Shown: positions 34,185 to 46,586 of the stretch, piece after piece
Layout: each line of letters opens with the position of its first letter
Numbering within the stretch: position 1 is the first letter of the stretch
Origin: Spisula solida
Taxonomy: Eukaryota > Mollusca > Bivalvia > Venerida > Mactridae
Assembly: GCA_947247005.1 (NCBI GenBank)
Contig: OX365948.1
Span: 37,266,601 to 37,330,600, forward strand
Direction: 5' to 3'
DNA: 64,000 nucleotides
Program-made: the position numbers and the translations under genes
The notes under the pieces: generated by a model
Database searches by the model: none
Told to the model about the DNA's origin: nothing
What the model saw: only the letters and a program-made list of their open reading frames with translations

Positions 34185-35110
34185 GCTAACCCCTGACTCT
34201 TCTAAGTGAGGTAATTTATCACTCTCTCACTACAGACTTTGAAGTGAAGTAATTATAACTCTACCACTGACTCTTCAAAGTGAGGTAATTTACTCAGCTC
34301 ACCACTGACTTCAATGTAAGGTAATTTATTACTCAGCATACCACTGACTCTTCTAAATGAGGTAGTTTACTCAACTCACCACTGACTTCAATGTAAGGTA
34401 ATTTCTTACTCAGCTGGCTCTTCAAAGCGAGGTAAATTACTCAGCTCACCACTGACTTCAATGTAAGGTAATTTCTTACTCAGCTCACCACTGACTCTTC
34501 AAAGTGAGGTAATTTATTACTCAGCTCACCACTGGCCCCTCATCAAAGTGAAGAATTTATTTCTCAGCTCAATCACCACTGACTCTTCTAAATGAGGTAA
34601 TTTACTCAGCTCACCACTGACTTCAATGTAAGGTAATTTCTTACTCAACTCACCACTGACTCTTCAAAGTGAGGTAATTTATTACTCAGCTCACCACTGG
34701 CCCCTCATCAAAGTGAAGAATTTATTTCTCAGCTCAATCACCACTGACTCTTCTATAAATGAGGTAATTTACTCAGCTCACCACTGACTTCAATGTAAGG
34801 TAATTTATTACTCAGCATACCACTGACTCTTCAAAGTGAGGTAATTTACTCAGCATACCACTGACTCTTCAAAGTGAGGTAATTTACTCAGCTAACCACT
34901 GACTTCAATGTAAGGTAATTTATTACTCAAGATCACCACTGACTTCAATGTAAGGTAATTGATTACTCAGCTCACCACTGGCTCCTCATCAAAGTGAAGA
35001 ATTTATTACTCGGCTCAATCACCACAGACTCTCTAAAAGTGGTAATTTATTACAACTCGGACTCTTCAATGCAAGATAATTTTATCAATGTGAGGTAATT
35101 CATAACTGCT
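34185..35110. repeat. 36-43-bp minisatellite with higher-order structure
   Basis: Basic unit: CTCAGCTCACCACTGACT followed by either TCAATGTAAGGTAATTTATT or CTTCAAAGTGAGGTAATTTA, or a third type CCACTGGCCCCTCATCAAAG. Types alternate in a fixed order so that larger blocks of about 170 bp repeat (for example 34505-34675 and 34675-34850). Units at the left and right margins are most degraded. Confidence 0.92.
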
Positions 35111-36166
35111 AAGCACTGCATGCAGCTCTTCAAAGTGAGCAAGGTATGATGTAACTGCATAATCATCTTAAGATAAACTCAATACTTCACATCATGACTC
35201 CAATAAAGCCGGCCATTTTCACGAAATGTGTCTAACAAATTATCAGAGCTTGCATAAAACAAGAACCAGAATTTCTGGAAACATGTCTCAGACAAATGAA
35301 CAATTTGGGTATGACATTTAGGTATGTAGAAGGGACATACCTGAGCAATCAGTATGTAAAGAAGAATTTATTAGGGTATGGCAACACATGTAAGATGGAA
35401 AGTCATGTTATTATTACACATTGTAATTCCACATAAATCATGTAGTTACCATCATCTTTACCCCTACGAAATGAAGTCTTAAAGTTCATGAACAATTCAT
35501 AACCAGTTCATAAATTGTTCATGAACCAATTTCACAAATTGTTCATGAAAAGTCAGTGAGAGGATAACTTGTCCAGCTGAGATTTTCTTATTTATATACA
35601 CAGATTGAGGCTGGCTGCATCCTTCATGCGTTCATGCAACACCAAATGTTACAAATATGGTACTTGTATCTCCAATTGCCGCTTCAGCCATTCCATCACC
35701 ACTAATACGCCATTCCAATTAGGATAACCCATCATATTTAGGTTAGGTTCATGTTTGGTGTTTATGTATATCTGCTTGTCCTAGTGGGTTTTGGGTGTCT
35801 GTGCAGTTAGTATGCATTATAAACATACATGAAATACTGGACAATATCAATGGTAACATTTAACACCAGGCATAAATGCACTTCATGATTACTATGGAAA
35901 TATGCACCAGAAAATGCCCCATCATATAACAAGATCAGTGTCTATATGTCTATTACAGCCAAGTTCCATTGGAGGAATAAATGCCCATAAACATTGTCTG
36001 GTATGATAAGGTTAGGAGAAAGGCTTGCACAGACTGAGGGGCAGACAATGTCAATTAACAATGATGTCCATGTTGTATATGATTATGACAAGAAATATGA
36101 CCATGTCAAAGCTGAATCTGTGACCCTGAAACATTTGACAATATGGGGTTTTGTTCAGCAATTGTA
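35111..36166. other. Gene-free stretch with a small inverted/direct repeat
   Basis: At 35486-35550, TTCATGAACAATT is followed by AAATTGTTCATGAA twice, able to form alternative hairpins. Nothing else identified. Confidence 0.45.
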
Positions 36167-36169
36167 CTG

Positions 36170-36419
36170 GCCCCGATCTCCCAAAGCATCTCAAGTAGAA
36201 ATCTCAACTCAAATTGAGATTTTGCTAAAATAAGCTTCAGAATTTGAGATAAGCCTGAAGCTCCAGCTCTTGAAATTTTACTGTAATAAACCTAGAATCA
36301 CATTTCTGTAAAGTGATGCTAATTCTAAATTCAGCCTCGCATGGAAATTAACATAAAGACACATGCCAATATTTGAGATGAGAACTTGCTCAGATTGAGA
36401 TACTTAGGGAGATCAGGGC
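36170..36419. mobile_element. MITE family 3 (GCCCCGATCTCCCAAAGC ends), 250 bp
   Basis: Starts GCCCCGATCTCCCAAAGCAT + CTCAA and ends TTGAGATACTTAGGGAGATC + AGGGC, about 25-bp TIRs with four mismatches. Flanked by CTG (36167-36169 and 36420-36422). Subterminal inverted blocks CTCAACTCAAATTGAGAT are present. Non-coding; the overlapping 79-codon frame starting at 35994 is chance. Confidence 0.85.
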
Positions 36420-36422
36420 CTG

Positions 36423-37790
36423 GTATACACTTCTATTAATCAGTTAAGGTTTCTATTAACAGCAAGCACTCAATAACTGTTTTGGCTTTTTGTATTTGTG
36501 ATGACTGGATGATGCACTTAGTTTAGTGCATGGCAACACAATTTATCAGATGAAATGAAATGTTTGCGTCACCAATTTGACCGTAACATTGTTTATTACA
36601 ATGGTGGCATCAAGGTTGTTCCATCTCTTTATTATTAAATGTCATGGTTGGTGCCATTTCTTCAAAATTGATAGTCTGCCATTTGTGAAGATGATGGATA
36701 ATATTCAAGGTGCAATTTCTGAGAAGATCCCATTCCATGCATTATTTAAGGATGCAATGCAAACATTTCTGACATGAATAACAAACAAATATAATTCCAA
36801 AACTTTCATGAAACGAATAAATGTAAACACTATTTGTATTCTAGTTGTTTTAAATCAATCAATGATGTTTTGGCTGATCAATATAATGTGTGACAATTGT
36901 TACAGACAAGTAATATGACAAATTAGAATCATTCAATCAGGCTTCTGTATTACTGGAAACTTTCAGCAGCAATTAAGTAATGACTGTCTCAATAATTTAC
37001 AAATAACTTGATGAATTATGCACTCTACACTCAATGTACATCCATAATAGATGAGGGTGACAGGACCAAGATGATTTTCCTCAGAATTCCCCTGGTATTG
37101 TAATCTTAAAGCAGCTAGTGTATGACTGATGACTGAGAAGTGACAAAACTAACATATTACACACAACTTCACAACTTACTCCTATCTGCCTCTGTTACAT
37201 ATTCATGAACTAATTGGCCCATCAGATCTTGACAAAGCAGAGAAAATTGTCTCCATAAACATTGTAAATATTTAAGGAGAAAATAGGGCAAGATTTACAG
37301 ACTGAGAGAAGACATTGCTATACAAATATAAACCACCCACGTTAAGGTGTATGTATAACCACTATTTTCTAACAGAAAGACTGCATGCTCTGGCATCTAC
37401 TGTATACATTAATTGTCTTGTCATTTCTTATATATAAAAAATATTTTCCCAATGTATCTGATGTAGAGGAATAATTAATTAACAATGGCATAAAGTAATA
37501 GTTAAAAGGGATTTCGGGTAACAGTAATTAGTAAATGAACTACAGGCTCTGCAATTTCTATGTACATTGTACATGTATACGATTATCGTCAGTGACATCA
37601 ATTTTTTCACATTAATTATCTAATAACATCTAAACTTGTAAAGTGATCCGTAAACTAGAGACAATTCTATATCAGGTATGGACAATTCTATATTTGTTTT
37701 TCTATTTGAACCATTAGTACTGGAATCTTCGACAACATTTAAAGCAATGCTTGGTGTAGAACATTTGTCGATCAATCGTTTGTGAAGGAA
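36423..37790. other. Gene-free stretch
   Basis: A 66-codon plus-strand frame (36577-36777) has no recognisable domain. No arrays. Confidence 0.45.
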
Positions 37791-37793
37791 CAG

Positions 37794-38032
37794 GGTACTG
37801 TTTTATCAAAGCACTTACAGATATTGGAAACTTACGACCAACTTTAAAATCTTTGTTATTCTTTAAGACCTACTCATAGGGGACACGTATGTTTTGTAGG
37901 GGTTCCTTGTCTGGATAATAAATAATATTGAACAACCCTTCACCAGCATTTATAGTTGTTAAAGAGCAATAAGAATTAAAATTTGAACTTTGAAGTTTAA
38001 GATTTCCGTAAGTGCTTTGATAAAACAGTATC
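37794..38032. mobile_element. MITE family 4 (GGTACTGTTTTATCAAAGC ends), copy 1, 239 bp
   Basis: Starts GGTACTGTTTTATCAAAGCA + CTTAC and ends GTAAGTGCTTTGATAAAACA + GTATC, TIRs of at least 25 bp, nearly perfect. Flanked by CAG (37791-37793 and 38033-38035). The right-hand CAG was then reused as the target of a family 1 MITE that begins at 38036. A second copy is at 41384-41616. Confidence 0.87.
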
Positions 38033-38035
38033 CAG

Positions 38036-38181
38036 GGGTGGTATTCAATATGGATCTTACTTGACTTAAGGATAAGGACAACCAATCAGATCACACCATA
38101 TTAAACTCTTGGTCAGTAACAGGCGATATGATTGGCTATTCTTATTCTCCAATTAAATAAGATCAATATTGAATACCACCC
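38036..38181. mobile_element. MITE family 1, copy 2
   Basis: 146 bp, GGGTGGTATTCAATATGGAT to TCAATATTGAATACCACCC. Flanked by CAG within CCAGG on both sides (38033-38035 and 38182-38184). It sits exactly at the right junction of the family 4 element. Confidence 0.92.
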
Positions 38182-38344
38182 CAGGAGTACCAAAGTGTAA
38201 TAAAAATATATCAACTGACTTCAGTATAACTGACATACTGTTACAGACCTACCTATGTGTAAAGACCTAAACAAATAAGCAAGCAAATCAATCAGGTTTT
38301 TACTTGGACTTGCATTGTTTGAGCACTTAAAATATTCAATTCTT

Positions 38345-38780
38345 GGGCATGTTCGTAAGGTCTGTTCCGCACATGTGCAGGATGTTCTACTCCGAACAAC
38401 TTACGAACAAAACGGAACTGTCCTGCACAGTATGCCGAATGTTCTACTCCTAACACCTTACGAACAAAACGGAACAGAAAGTAAAATGTTTAAGATGACC
38501 ATGATTGTAGTTGCAGCCGTAATATTGGAGGAAGAAATATGCATGTGGATACATTTAGGTGTGATTGTTTGCCCGAAATGCCCAATAATTCGAAAACAAG
38601 TGTCTTATATTATATTTTATGACACAAGCGGCCATTGTTGTTGATGTAATCACGTGACTGTTCTGGCTGCACCACCTCTGTGGCGGGCACAGAAAGAACA
38701 TGTTCCGCACAGTGTTCCGGTTTGTTCGTAAGTGTGTTCCACTGTCCGGGATGTGCGGAACAACCTTACGAACGCGCCCC
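38345..38780. mobile_element. TIR element with GTTCGTAAGG / CCTTACGAAC ends, 436 bp
   Basis: Left GGGCATGTTCGTAAGGTCTG + TTCCGCACAT and right ATGTGCGGAACAACCTTACG + AACGCGCCCC are inverted ends of about 30 bp. Further inverted copies of TTACGAACAAA(A/C)CGGAAC lie inside each end. In the centre a plus-strand frame reads MIVVAAVILEEE then CMWIH, which faintly resembles N-terminal parts of Harbinger-type proteins; this is too short to assert. No clear target duplication (TCT versus TTA). Confidence 0.75.
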
Positions 38781-38790
38781 TTATGTCCTG

Positions 38791-39085
38791 GGGTGGTATT
38801 CAATATTGATCTTACTTGACTTAAGGATAAGGACAACCAACCTGGGGTGGTATTCAATATTGATCTTATTTAATTGGAGAATATGGATAGCCAATCATAT
38901 CGCTTGTTACTGACCAATAGTTAAATATGGTGTGTTCTGATTGGTTGTCCTTATCCTTAAGTCAACTAAGATCAATATTGAATACCACTACAGGTCACAC
39001 CATATTAACCTCTTGGTCAGTAACAGTTGATATGATTGGCTATCCTTATTCTCCATTTGAAAAAGATCAATATTGAATACCACCC
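38791..39085. mobile_element. MITE family 1, copy 3 (outer, interrupted)
   Basis: A 146-bp element split by another copy of itself: left part 38791-38841, right part 38994-39085. Flanked by CTG (38788-38790 and 39086-39088) in CCTGG. The join reads AACCAA|TCACACCATATTAA, slightly shorter than the intact copies' AACCAATCAGATCACACC. Confidence 0.9.
38845..38990. mobile_element. MITE family 1, copy 4 (nested inside copy 3)
   Basis: 146 bp in the opposite internal orientation (GGGTGGTATTCAATATTGAT then CTTATTTAATTGGAGAATAT, ending CAATATTGAATACCACTA). Flanked by CTG (38842-38844) and CAG (38991-38993), each in a CNGG context. Confidence 0.9.
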
Positions 39086-39088
39086 CTG

Positions 39089-41380
39089 GTGTAGTCAGCT
39101 TTTCCATTAACAAGTTCATAAACACGCTGTATAGAATCCTTATTTGTAGCTGGATCGTGAATATAGGTATTACTGTATGCTTATTGTACAACATATTGGA
39201 ACCAGCACTAGTACTTGTAATTCTTCGCTTTTCATTATTGTAAGGGACACTGTTTGAACCCAACAGCTGTGTAATTGCTTTAAGTACTTTGATTTTCTAT
39301 ATATGACTTACGATGTATGTACCCATCTCTTATATTCTGTCCATTGATGTACCCATCTCTTATACTATATTCTGTCCATTGATCAAGGACAATCAGTTTG
39401 TAACAGACATTAATGAACTGTTGTTAACACCTTGCTAATGGAATCAGCTGTGTACCTTATTTGACCCCACATTATAAGACTAGGATAGTGAAAATAAAGC
39501 AATCCTCTTCTTCTTGTGAAGTGCTATAATTCCTCTGTGGAACATAATGCCACACTTGTCACAATATACATATCCCCTGTTCGAGGAACATTGTCACACT
39601 TGAGACTATTAACATGCAATGGGTGACTAACATGCTAAGCTATAAACAGGGTAAAACAAAGTGAGGACAATATTAGACTGTAACTCTAACGCGATAAATT
39701 GCTGTACAAAAACAAACATAAAATTGCCTATATTTTTGTTATGGATTAAAATCAAGGACCGTAACATTTGCCTACGAAAGCATTCAAACATTTGGCACAA
39801 CATATAAAGTTTGCATGATCCTAAATATTCAGAAACGATAAATATAGCGGATTTTGTGTTTGTCTTTGTATTGCAATTTATCGTGTTGAAGTTATAGCTG
39901 CTCCAGTCATGGCCATTATATAGTAACCACAGTCAGCACAGAATGAATCCAGTCTGGCTATCATAGTTATACAACAGCCTAATCCAGTAGATTATTTTGG
40001 ACAAAACTGGAATTTGTTCCTTGAAAACAGATATTATAACCTGACATGTATTTCTGGTAGAACATGCATGTTGTCTCTAGCTTGTCTGCAAGGATTCTTG
40101 ATGATTTGACCCTGTGGCATACTTTTTGATTGAATTTGATTTGGTATAAAACATGACTTGCCTTTCATGATAACAACATTTTTAACAAGATTGCATGTTC
40201 GTCAGGTTTAAAACATCACCTATAGGTTACAACGAGTCCATCAGGATTTTCTAGAATTTGATTATGTGCTTAATTAGATCTTCATCCCAATTGTGACCCT
40301 GTAGTACCAAAATGTATAATATTAATTAACAAAGAAATTCTGATTTTTGCAGAAAAAGATCCCAAAAAGGTCTAATAGAAATACAGTTGATGAGAATGGC
40401 AAAATGTTTTAACACTGACAGCCTGCTGAAGAATGATATGGAGGGGGGATACCATTTATACTGCCAATTAACTTTAACACGCTTAAGCTGTAACAGTACA
40501 CTTTCATTATATTACCATTGTAGACTCTTCCAATAAAACATTCGAAAACTCAAATGAGTATGAAAATTGAATAACAGTTAAGCTGTGAAAACTACATATT
40601 ACAAAGTGCCGTGTGGTCATTGTTAGAGAAGTGTAGAAGTACCAGGCTCTACCATTATATACACAATCAATACAGGTAGAACGATTTACCAGCTCTTCCA
40701 TAGTATATACAACTTTGAGTTAACTGCACTCAAAGTGTTTGGAAGTATTAACTGGGATTTGCTCTAGAGGGTATAATGTTAAACTTCCGATAAAAAATAC
40801 CAGAATTATCATTAGTGTTACTTTTCATCAGAATTGTGTTAATTGTGTTTAATTTAGCAAGATAATGAGACTATTGGATGGTTTCACACAGTTGGGGCAT
40901 TAAAAGGTAATCTTTTTCAAAGTGCATCGATCTCTGTACGATTTCTTTACGATCTCTTCAAAGGTTGCAATAAAACTGATAACTAAATATAAGGTTCTTT
41001 TTAAGGAATAGTTTTTTACAGATCACATTGTTTCTAGTTTAAGAGCAATAACTCCTCCACATTGTTTGACACAGTTTTGGTATTTATTTATTTTAAAAAG
41101 GTAATCAACATTTCATCAACATGCATTTCTTTACAATTTTAAGGACTGCAATGAAACTGATAAATATATTATTATATAAGGCACTTTTTAAGGATCACAG
41201 TGAATCTGTCTACATTATACATATCATGTTCAGGTTTTGTTTATTTGCAAACTCCTCCACACTGTCAGCATTGGAGTATAATAGGAGTAGACATAAGCTT
41301 TGATAACTGACATGATTGTCTACTCAGGTACCCTGGAGGTGTTCACTTAAATCGTCTAATCTCTAATTGTTCCTCCTCTG
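39089..41380. other. Gene-free stretch
   Basis: A 36-41-bp direct duplication (GATGTACCCATCTCTTATA... TCTGTCCATTGAT) lies at 39312-39382. Otherwise AT-rich DNA with only short chance frames (60-91 codons) that show no domain. Confidence 0.45.
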
Positions 41381-41383
41381 CTG

Positions 41384-41616
41384 GGTACTGATTTATCAAA
41401 GCACTTGGGGAAAATCGTAACTTATGATCAAATTCTCAAAAGTCTTTATAATTTGCTTACAGTTATAAAGTGTGGTAAATGGATATGCAATACTAATTAT
41501 GGTTCAGCTAATGAATTCCTACAAACAGTATCTGACACCAATTTGCAGTTGTAAAAGAATTATAAAGAATTTAAATTTGACCATAACTTTAAGATTTCCG
41601 TTGATAAAACAGTACC
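41384..41616. mobile_element. MITE family 4, copy 2, 233 bp
   Basis: Starts GGTACTGATTTATCAAAGCA and ends GATTTCCGTTGATAAAACAG + TACC. Left flank CTG (41381-41383), right flank CCGG, so the duplication has probably mutated. More diverged than the copy at 37794 (the right TIR lacks GTAAGTGCTT). Confidence 0.8.
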
Positions 41617-41630
41617 CCGGAGTCTATATA

Positions 41631-41856
41631 CAGGGGGTGTCAACAGGGCCAGATTAAAAATCAGGAAAATCATTTGCAGCAGACCATTATTGCCAAACAT
41701 GAGGCCTTCAATGACATTGTTTCCATAATTAACTCAGTTTGTATTAAAGAAAATCCTTCAAAGCAAATTATTACTTTTATTTTGGTCAGAAGCCATGGCT
41801 CTTTCAGGCATGATAAATCCGGAATCCTGGATAAATCAGGAAAATTGACACCCCTG
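41631..41856. mobile_element. hAT-like MITE with CAGGGG(G)TGTCAA ends
   Basis: Left CAGGGGGTGTCAAC and right TTGACACCCCTG are inverted; a second inverted pair is AATCAGGAAAAT near both ends. Flanked by CTATATA on both sides (41624-41630 and 41857-41863), a 7-bp duplication. CAGGGG ends with a 7-8-bp duplication suit hAT. Two fully overlapping 69-codon frames here are chance. Confidence 0.85.
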
Positions 41857-41863
41857 CTATATA

Positions 41864-42805
41864 GTTCATTTACTATCATTTAGCTACCAATTTTGATATG
41901 CCCAATTTCCGCTTAAATCCAAAACTTGTGTTCTGTATTGTTTGTTTTTCAAATTTGCACCATTTTGCAACAATAATTAGATTAGAATATTATTATAGTA
42001 ATTGTACCATAGAAGTTTGTATAGTACTTGCTTGACACATGCATCAGTGTTATTCTTATGTCTCTATTAGTACATCATTTATAAACTCATACTATAAAAT
42101 CAGTAAACTTGAGTGGTTCTTAATCAACCAGAATGAATTTGCACCTGGCAGAAATACTTCATTACAGACTGTTATTCAGTTCATACATATTAGGTCATTT
42201 ATGAAAGCATCTGATTTTGCTTCACAGAGTACATCACTTCCACATACAAGTATCAGGCATTTATTCAATAATTGCAAAAATTATGCATGGTTATCATACG
42301 CGATCAAATGTGTATACATCGTCACTTTAAACAAGCCAACATAAAATATTCATTAGAAACAAGTGCAATATGTGCTATAAATAATACTTCATAACACTGA
42401 AAACAGCATTATTTATGTTTCAATGTATTAATTTGATCTTGATAAAACCTTAATTGATTCGGTTACAATCACATGTATTGATGAGACGAAAATAAACTAT
42501 AAACGTGACAAGGAAATTATATCTGAAAAAGCTGAGATCTAAAATTCATTATTTTTGTGTCCATCTTGTTCAGTTTTCATGACCAAACATTTTCAGCTTG
42601 AACAATTTAAAATGCAAGCACAATGTTACACACTTTAACTAGAATATCCATAGGACCACACAGCTGCCAATGTAACATTGTTCAAACACTGTGGAAGCAT
42701 GTTCCCTCACAGTCTTCACTAACAGAATACGTATACAGTAGGCATGCCAAGAAGGTTCAAATAATTTATTATATTTACTGCATATTATCACATCTACGCA
42801 AAGAC
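41864..42805. other. Gene-free stretch
   Basis: A 101-codon plus frame (42039-42344) has no domain I recognise and no codon bias visible. No arrays. Confidence 0.4.
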
Positions 42806-42808
42806 CAG

Positions 42809-42954
42809 GGGTAGTATTCAATATTGATCTTATTTAATTGGAGAATAAGGATAGCCAATCATATCGCCTGTTAGAGACCAAGAGTTTAATATGGTGTGAT
42901 CTGATTGGTTGTCCTTATCCTTAAGTCAAGTAAGATCGATATTGAATACCGGCC
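42809..42954. mobile_element. MITE family 1, copy 5
   Basis: 146 bp, GGGTAGTATTCAATATTGAT to GATATTGAATACCGGCC. Flanked by CAG (42806-42808) and CTG (42955-42957), again within CCNGG. Confidence 0.9.
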
Positions 42955-42985
42955 CTGGTTTACTAAGACTTAGGTACCATAACCA

Positions 42986-43109
42986 GCCCTGTGTTCAATA
43001 AATATTTACGTGACACACTTTTTGTACCTGTTTCCTACCTGTTAGTCGTACGAAACGTTTCTTGCCTGTTCCGTACCAGGTACGAAACATGTGTCACGTA
43101 AGGCAGGGC
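42986..43109. repeat. Foldback relative of the 226-312 element
   Basis: Starts GCCCTGTGTTCAATAAATAT + TTACGTGACACA and ends TGTGTCACGTAAGGCAGGGC, with CCGTACCAGGTACGAAAC in the right half. The GTGACACA / TGTGTCAC and GTACCAGGTACG blocks are shared with the first copy. Confidence 0.7.
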
Positions 43110-44209
43110 AGGCATAGATTAAAACATTGTTTGTTTCTAGTAGACCTCCTTGTCCTGATATATTATGGCATGGTGCTCCTCTTGCAGCATGTAGCCACTC
43201 AAATACTTACTGCTTTGGCTCGTCCTGAAGTGTTACAATTATCCCCCCATTTCCAACTGCAACTCTCCAAGTCTGACTTTGATGATCAGTCGGATATTCC
43301 AATAATGTATTGCTCATCATTTCTGATACCTAACTTTGTCCCTAAACAACCCTAAATTTTAATGTTTAGAAGCCTTTTGCAATTGATTCCCTGGATCTTT
43401 ATGGAGAGGCATCAAATTGTATGGGGAGGCATTATGATGTAACATTTAGTGGAACAATTAAGTCTTCTATTAAAGACACCTACAAGATTCAACTTATTAC
43501 TGCATGGTACTTAAACAGACTTAATTTTTAAGTTTACATTTTAATTTATGAGTCTTTATAATCTTTGGATTAAACCAAAAGCCTAACTATTAAATATGCC
43601 ATTTGGCAACAAAGACAACAGATAGCAGTATAAATGATAACAAGAAATGATTAAAGGTTTAATTACAAATCTCTCCAGTAAGATGAACTAAAACTACCTA
43701 GATTTATATCAATACATAAAGACAGAAAGAAATCAATGCGACTGAGCATTTCACCGAGCATTTCACCGGTCTTCAAAGCCTAATTAATGAGGAAAGTATT
43801 GTGTGAATGAGTTTGAACAATTGTATTAATAATGGATGTAAAAGTGTTAGAGGCAGTAAATCAGTCTTTGTTGACAATACAGTAGAAATCAAAGAAATAG
43901 ATCTAGCTGACAAAATCAAGTCCAATCATGTTGCAGCAGTTAAGTATAAATGAAGAAGTGTAAGTCACAGAAATGCTGATGTTTTCACTTTTAATTAAAT
44001 CAGTACTGAGTTAAGACATGCTGTGGGAGGGACACTGGTTTTGTGCAGTAATCAATGTCTGTCAGTAACTAATTAGAAACAGTTAAACAATTAAGTAATT
44101 TAGTAAAAAACTCCAATCGTCACTGGGGACGAAACATCTACCATGACTTCCGCTTGAGACATAGAAATAACATAGGAATAAATTGTGCTGTACTTACAGT
44201 ACATCTTCG
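43110..44209. other. Gene-free stretch
   Basis: No identifiable gene or element; a 97-codon frame at 43062-43355 begins inside the preceding foldback and is unsupported. Confidence 0.45.
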
Positions 44210-44390
44210 CCCATAAGTCAGGTAAAGGGTGTCAAAAATATTTCAAAAGTTACTTATTTATCACAATCCATCCTTTGATATCGACATAATAAGGCATAAG
44301 TTGTACTTCTTACAGAGGATTTTTTACATTTAGCAAAATCTGGTTGACTTTTTGGAATTTGTTCAACTTGATTTTACCCGACTTATGGGG
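44210..44390. repeat. Inverted-repeat element with CCCATAAGTC ends
   Basis: CCCATAAGTCAGGTAAA (44210) and TTTTACCCGACTTATGGG (to 44389) are inverted ends of 17 bp with one mismatch, 180 bp apart. No coding capacity. Confidence 0.6.
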
Positions 44391-44983
44391 ACGTATATAC
44401 AGTAGTAGTTTTCTTATAACATTGATTTGGCCCCAATCAATTGGTCCTCTCTTCAAAATGGCGGTAAGGTTGTGTACCTACATTAGGCCATCAGAGTAGA
44501 TGAACTGACTGTAAAAAATTTATGCGTATTGTATTTAAATCTTAAAAGTTCTAAATATCTATGGTGTTAGCTTCTCGGCTCATAGTATGTCATCTGCAAG
44601 AAACTTCTTATTTCCTGAATACCAATGTCAATTTAAATTTATACAGCAAGACACACAAATAATGTCTACAGGATTTTTCAGCTATGAAATTCTCTAGGGA
44701 AATCATTGGTTTCTCGAAACATAATTGAGGAATTTCAATGTAACATAAGTAATTTATTTCTAATTGCATTTGAAAGAGCTAAAACTGCAATTAAATTGGT
44801 CTAACTGATGAAGAAGTGCGTCACTAAATACTTTTTTTGTCACAGAACATATTGCCAAGGAGGCAGTCAGATGTTTGGTTTTAGAGGAGGTTCACAGGAG
44901 AGTTTATAAGTATAGTAATGACATCAGCAAGTTGACAGGTTCTCACCAAATTAGTTGATAGTTGGATCTGACACGGTTGTATG

Positions 44984-45121
44984 CATGGGTGAGTTTGAAA
45001 TTCTGAAAACTTGAAATCATCAAAAATCGACAATTTATATTGGGAAAATAAAGGAAAACAGGCATTTTGGTATTCTCAAAAACCTGAAATTCAGGAATGT
45101 GTTTGAAAACTTTCACCCATG
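44984..45121. mobile_element. 138-bp MITE with CATGGGTGA ends
   Basis: Starts CATGGGTGAGTTTGAAATTC and ends TTTGAAAACTTTCACCCATG. Flanked by TGTATG on both sides (44978-44983 and 45122-45127). TIR core CATGGGTGA plus a TTTTCAAA block. Confidence 0.8.
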
Positions 45122-45127
45122 TGTATG

Positions 45128-46586
45128 TTCATTATCTATAATTGCTTCATTCTAATGGAAGGATGTTACCATCATGTAGCATGGAGTAACTATGTTGGCT
45201 TGACATGGCTTTGTAGCTGTTTAGTTATATTTTGTTTAGTTCATTTTTATATTTGTCCTACTGGGTATATAAGTTTCATTTTTTTTCTTGTTTTTTTTTA
45301 AAAATCCTTCTGCCTTGTCATCTGTGAATTTTGTGTGTGTTCCTTTTTTGTGCCTTTCCATTGCTCTGCTGTTTCTGTTGAGTGCTGCCTTCCCTGTCTT
45401 TATTTGTTGTAGTCTATTTTTTTAAAGAAATATTTAGGCAAAGTTTAATACAAAATTGGCAAACTATAAAGTAGTCAGACAATACAGGGAATATTTGTTA
45501 TACTTTTTATATTAAAGTATCATATATCTCTAACATATCCTACATTTTACTGTTAGGTACATGATTGCTTTTATCAGTTCAGTCACATCATGTTTTTTAA
45601 CAGTAAACATTAACCTTATGGGGATAAGTGAAAGATTGGTAATTGTCATGATACTGTTTTAATTACTAAGTATTTATCTTGACAGTTCTAAGTAGGTTTC
45701 GCTGAGCAGGCCCATTATATCACATATTGTGGTGTATAATATGTCCTGTGGATGATGCTTTTGCATCAAACATCTTAATTTAAGAATATAATTAAGTACT
45801 GCAGTTATTCTCTGATAGCACGATGTCTGAAAGATCTCTGACCTTTCAGCTTTCTCTTTGAAATGTGTTATTAATTGCAAACGTTGTTACCTAATACATA
45901 ATTTATAGTAATAACCTTCATTACAGCAACTAGAAAGAGAGTAAAATCCTCATAAAATATCAAAACCACTTAAATACATCATGAACTCAGATAGATATAC
46001 GGTTATAATAAGATAGTCTATTACAATTATCATAAGATGAGAACATAAATCAGATGTAAGGTCATCGTCTTGGTGTTTCATAATCATCTAGGTATTAAAA
46101 CGCAATAACATATACTTAGACTTTTCTTAATATCATCCATTTTGATGAATAAATCTTAGGTTACCAATTCGAAGGAATCTATCAACAGGCACAGCTCACG
46201 TAACGTGGGTTGATTGGAAAGTTTGTATAATTATGTTGTGAATCATACGGCATAATAAATTAAATACCATCACAATCTTCTATACATTATCAAACTCTAG
46301 TATAAAAATGATAAAAATAAATCAAACAGTTACATAGCTACGTCAATTCCTAAACAGTCACTATGCATAGCATTCAACACACCAGAAAACTCAACGACGT
46401 CACATAATGTCAAACGCAATTAAATAGGTCAGAACGTTTTTTAGTTGTCGGATTTTGATTTCGTTCTATAATTCAACCACAATCAAGTTGTTCGTCTTGA
46501 TATAGAAGTTTCATCAATACTAAACTAAAAATAGATACCGTAATTTATAAGCAATTTATATGAACTTCACAATCACTCCTCGTATA
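45128..46586. other. Gene-free stretch
   Basis: T-rich patches near 45280-45300 and 45415-45425; no gene or element recognised. Confidence 0.45.
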
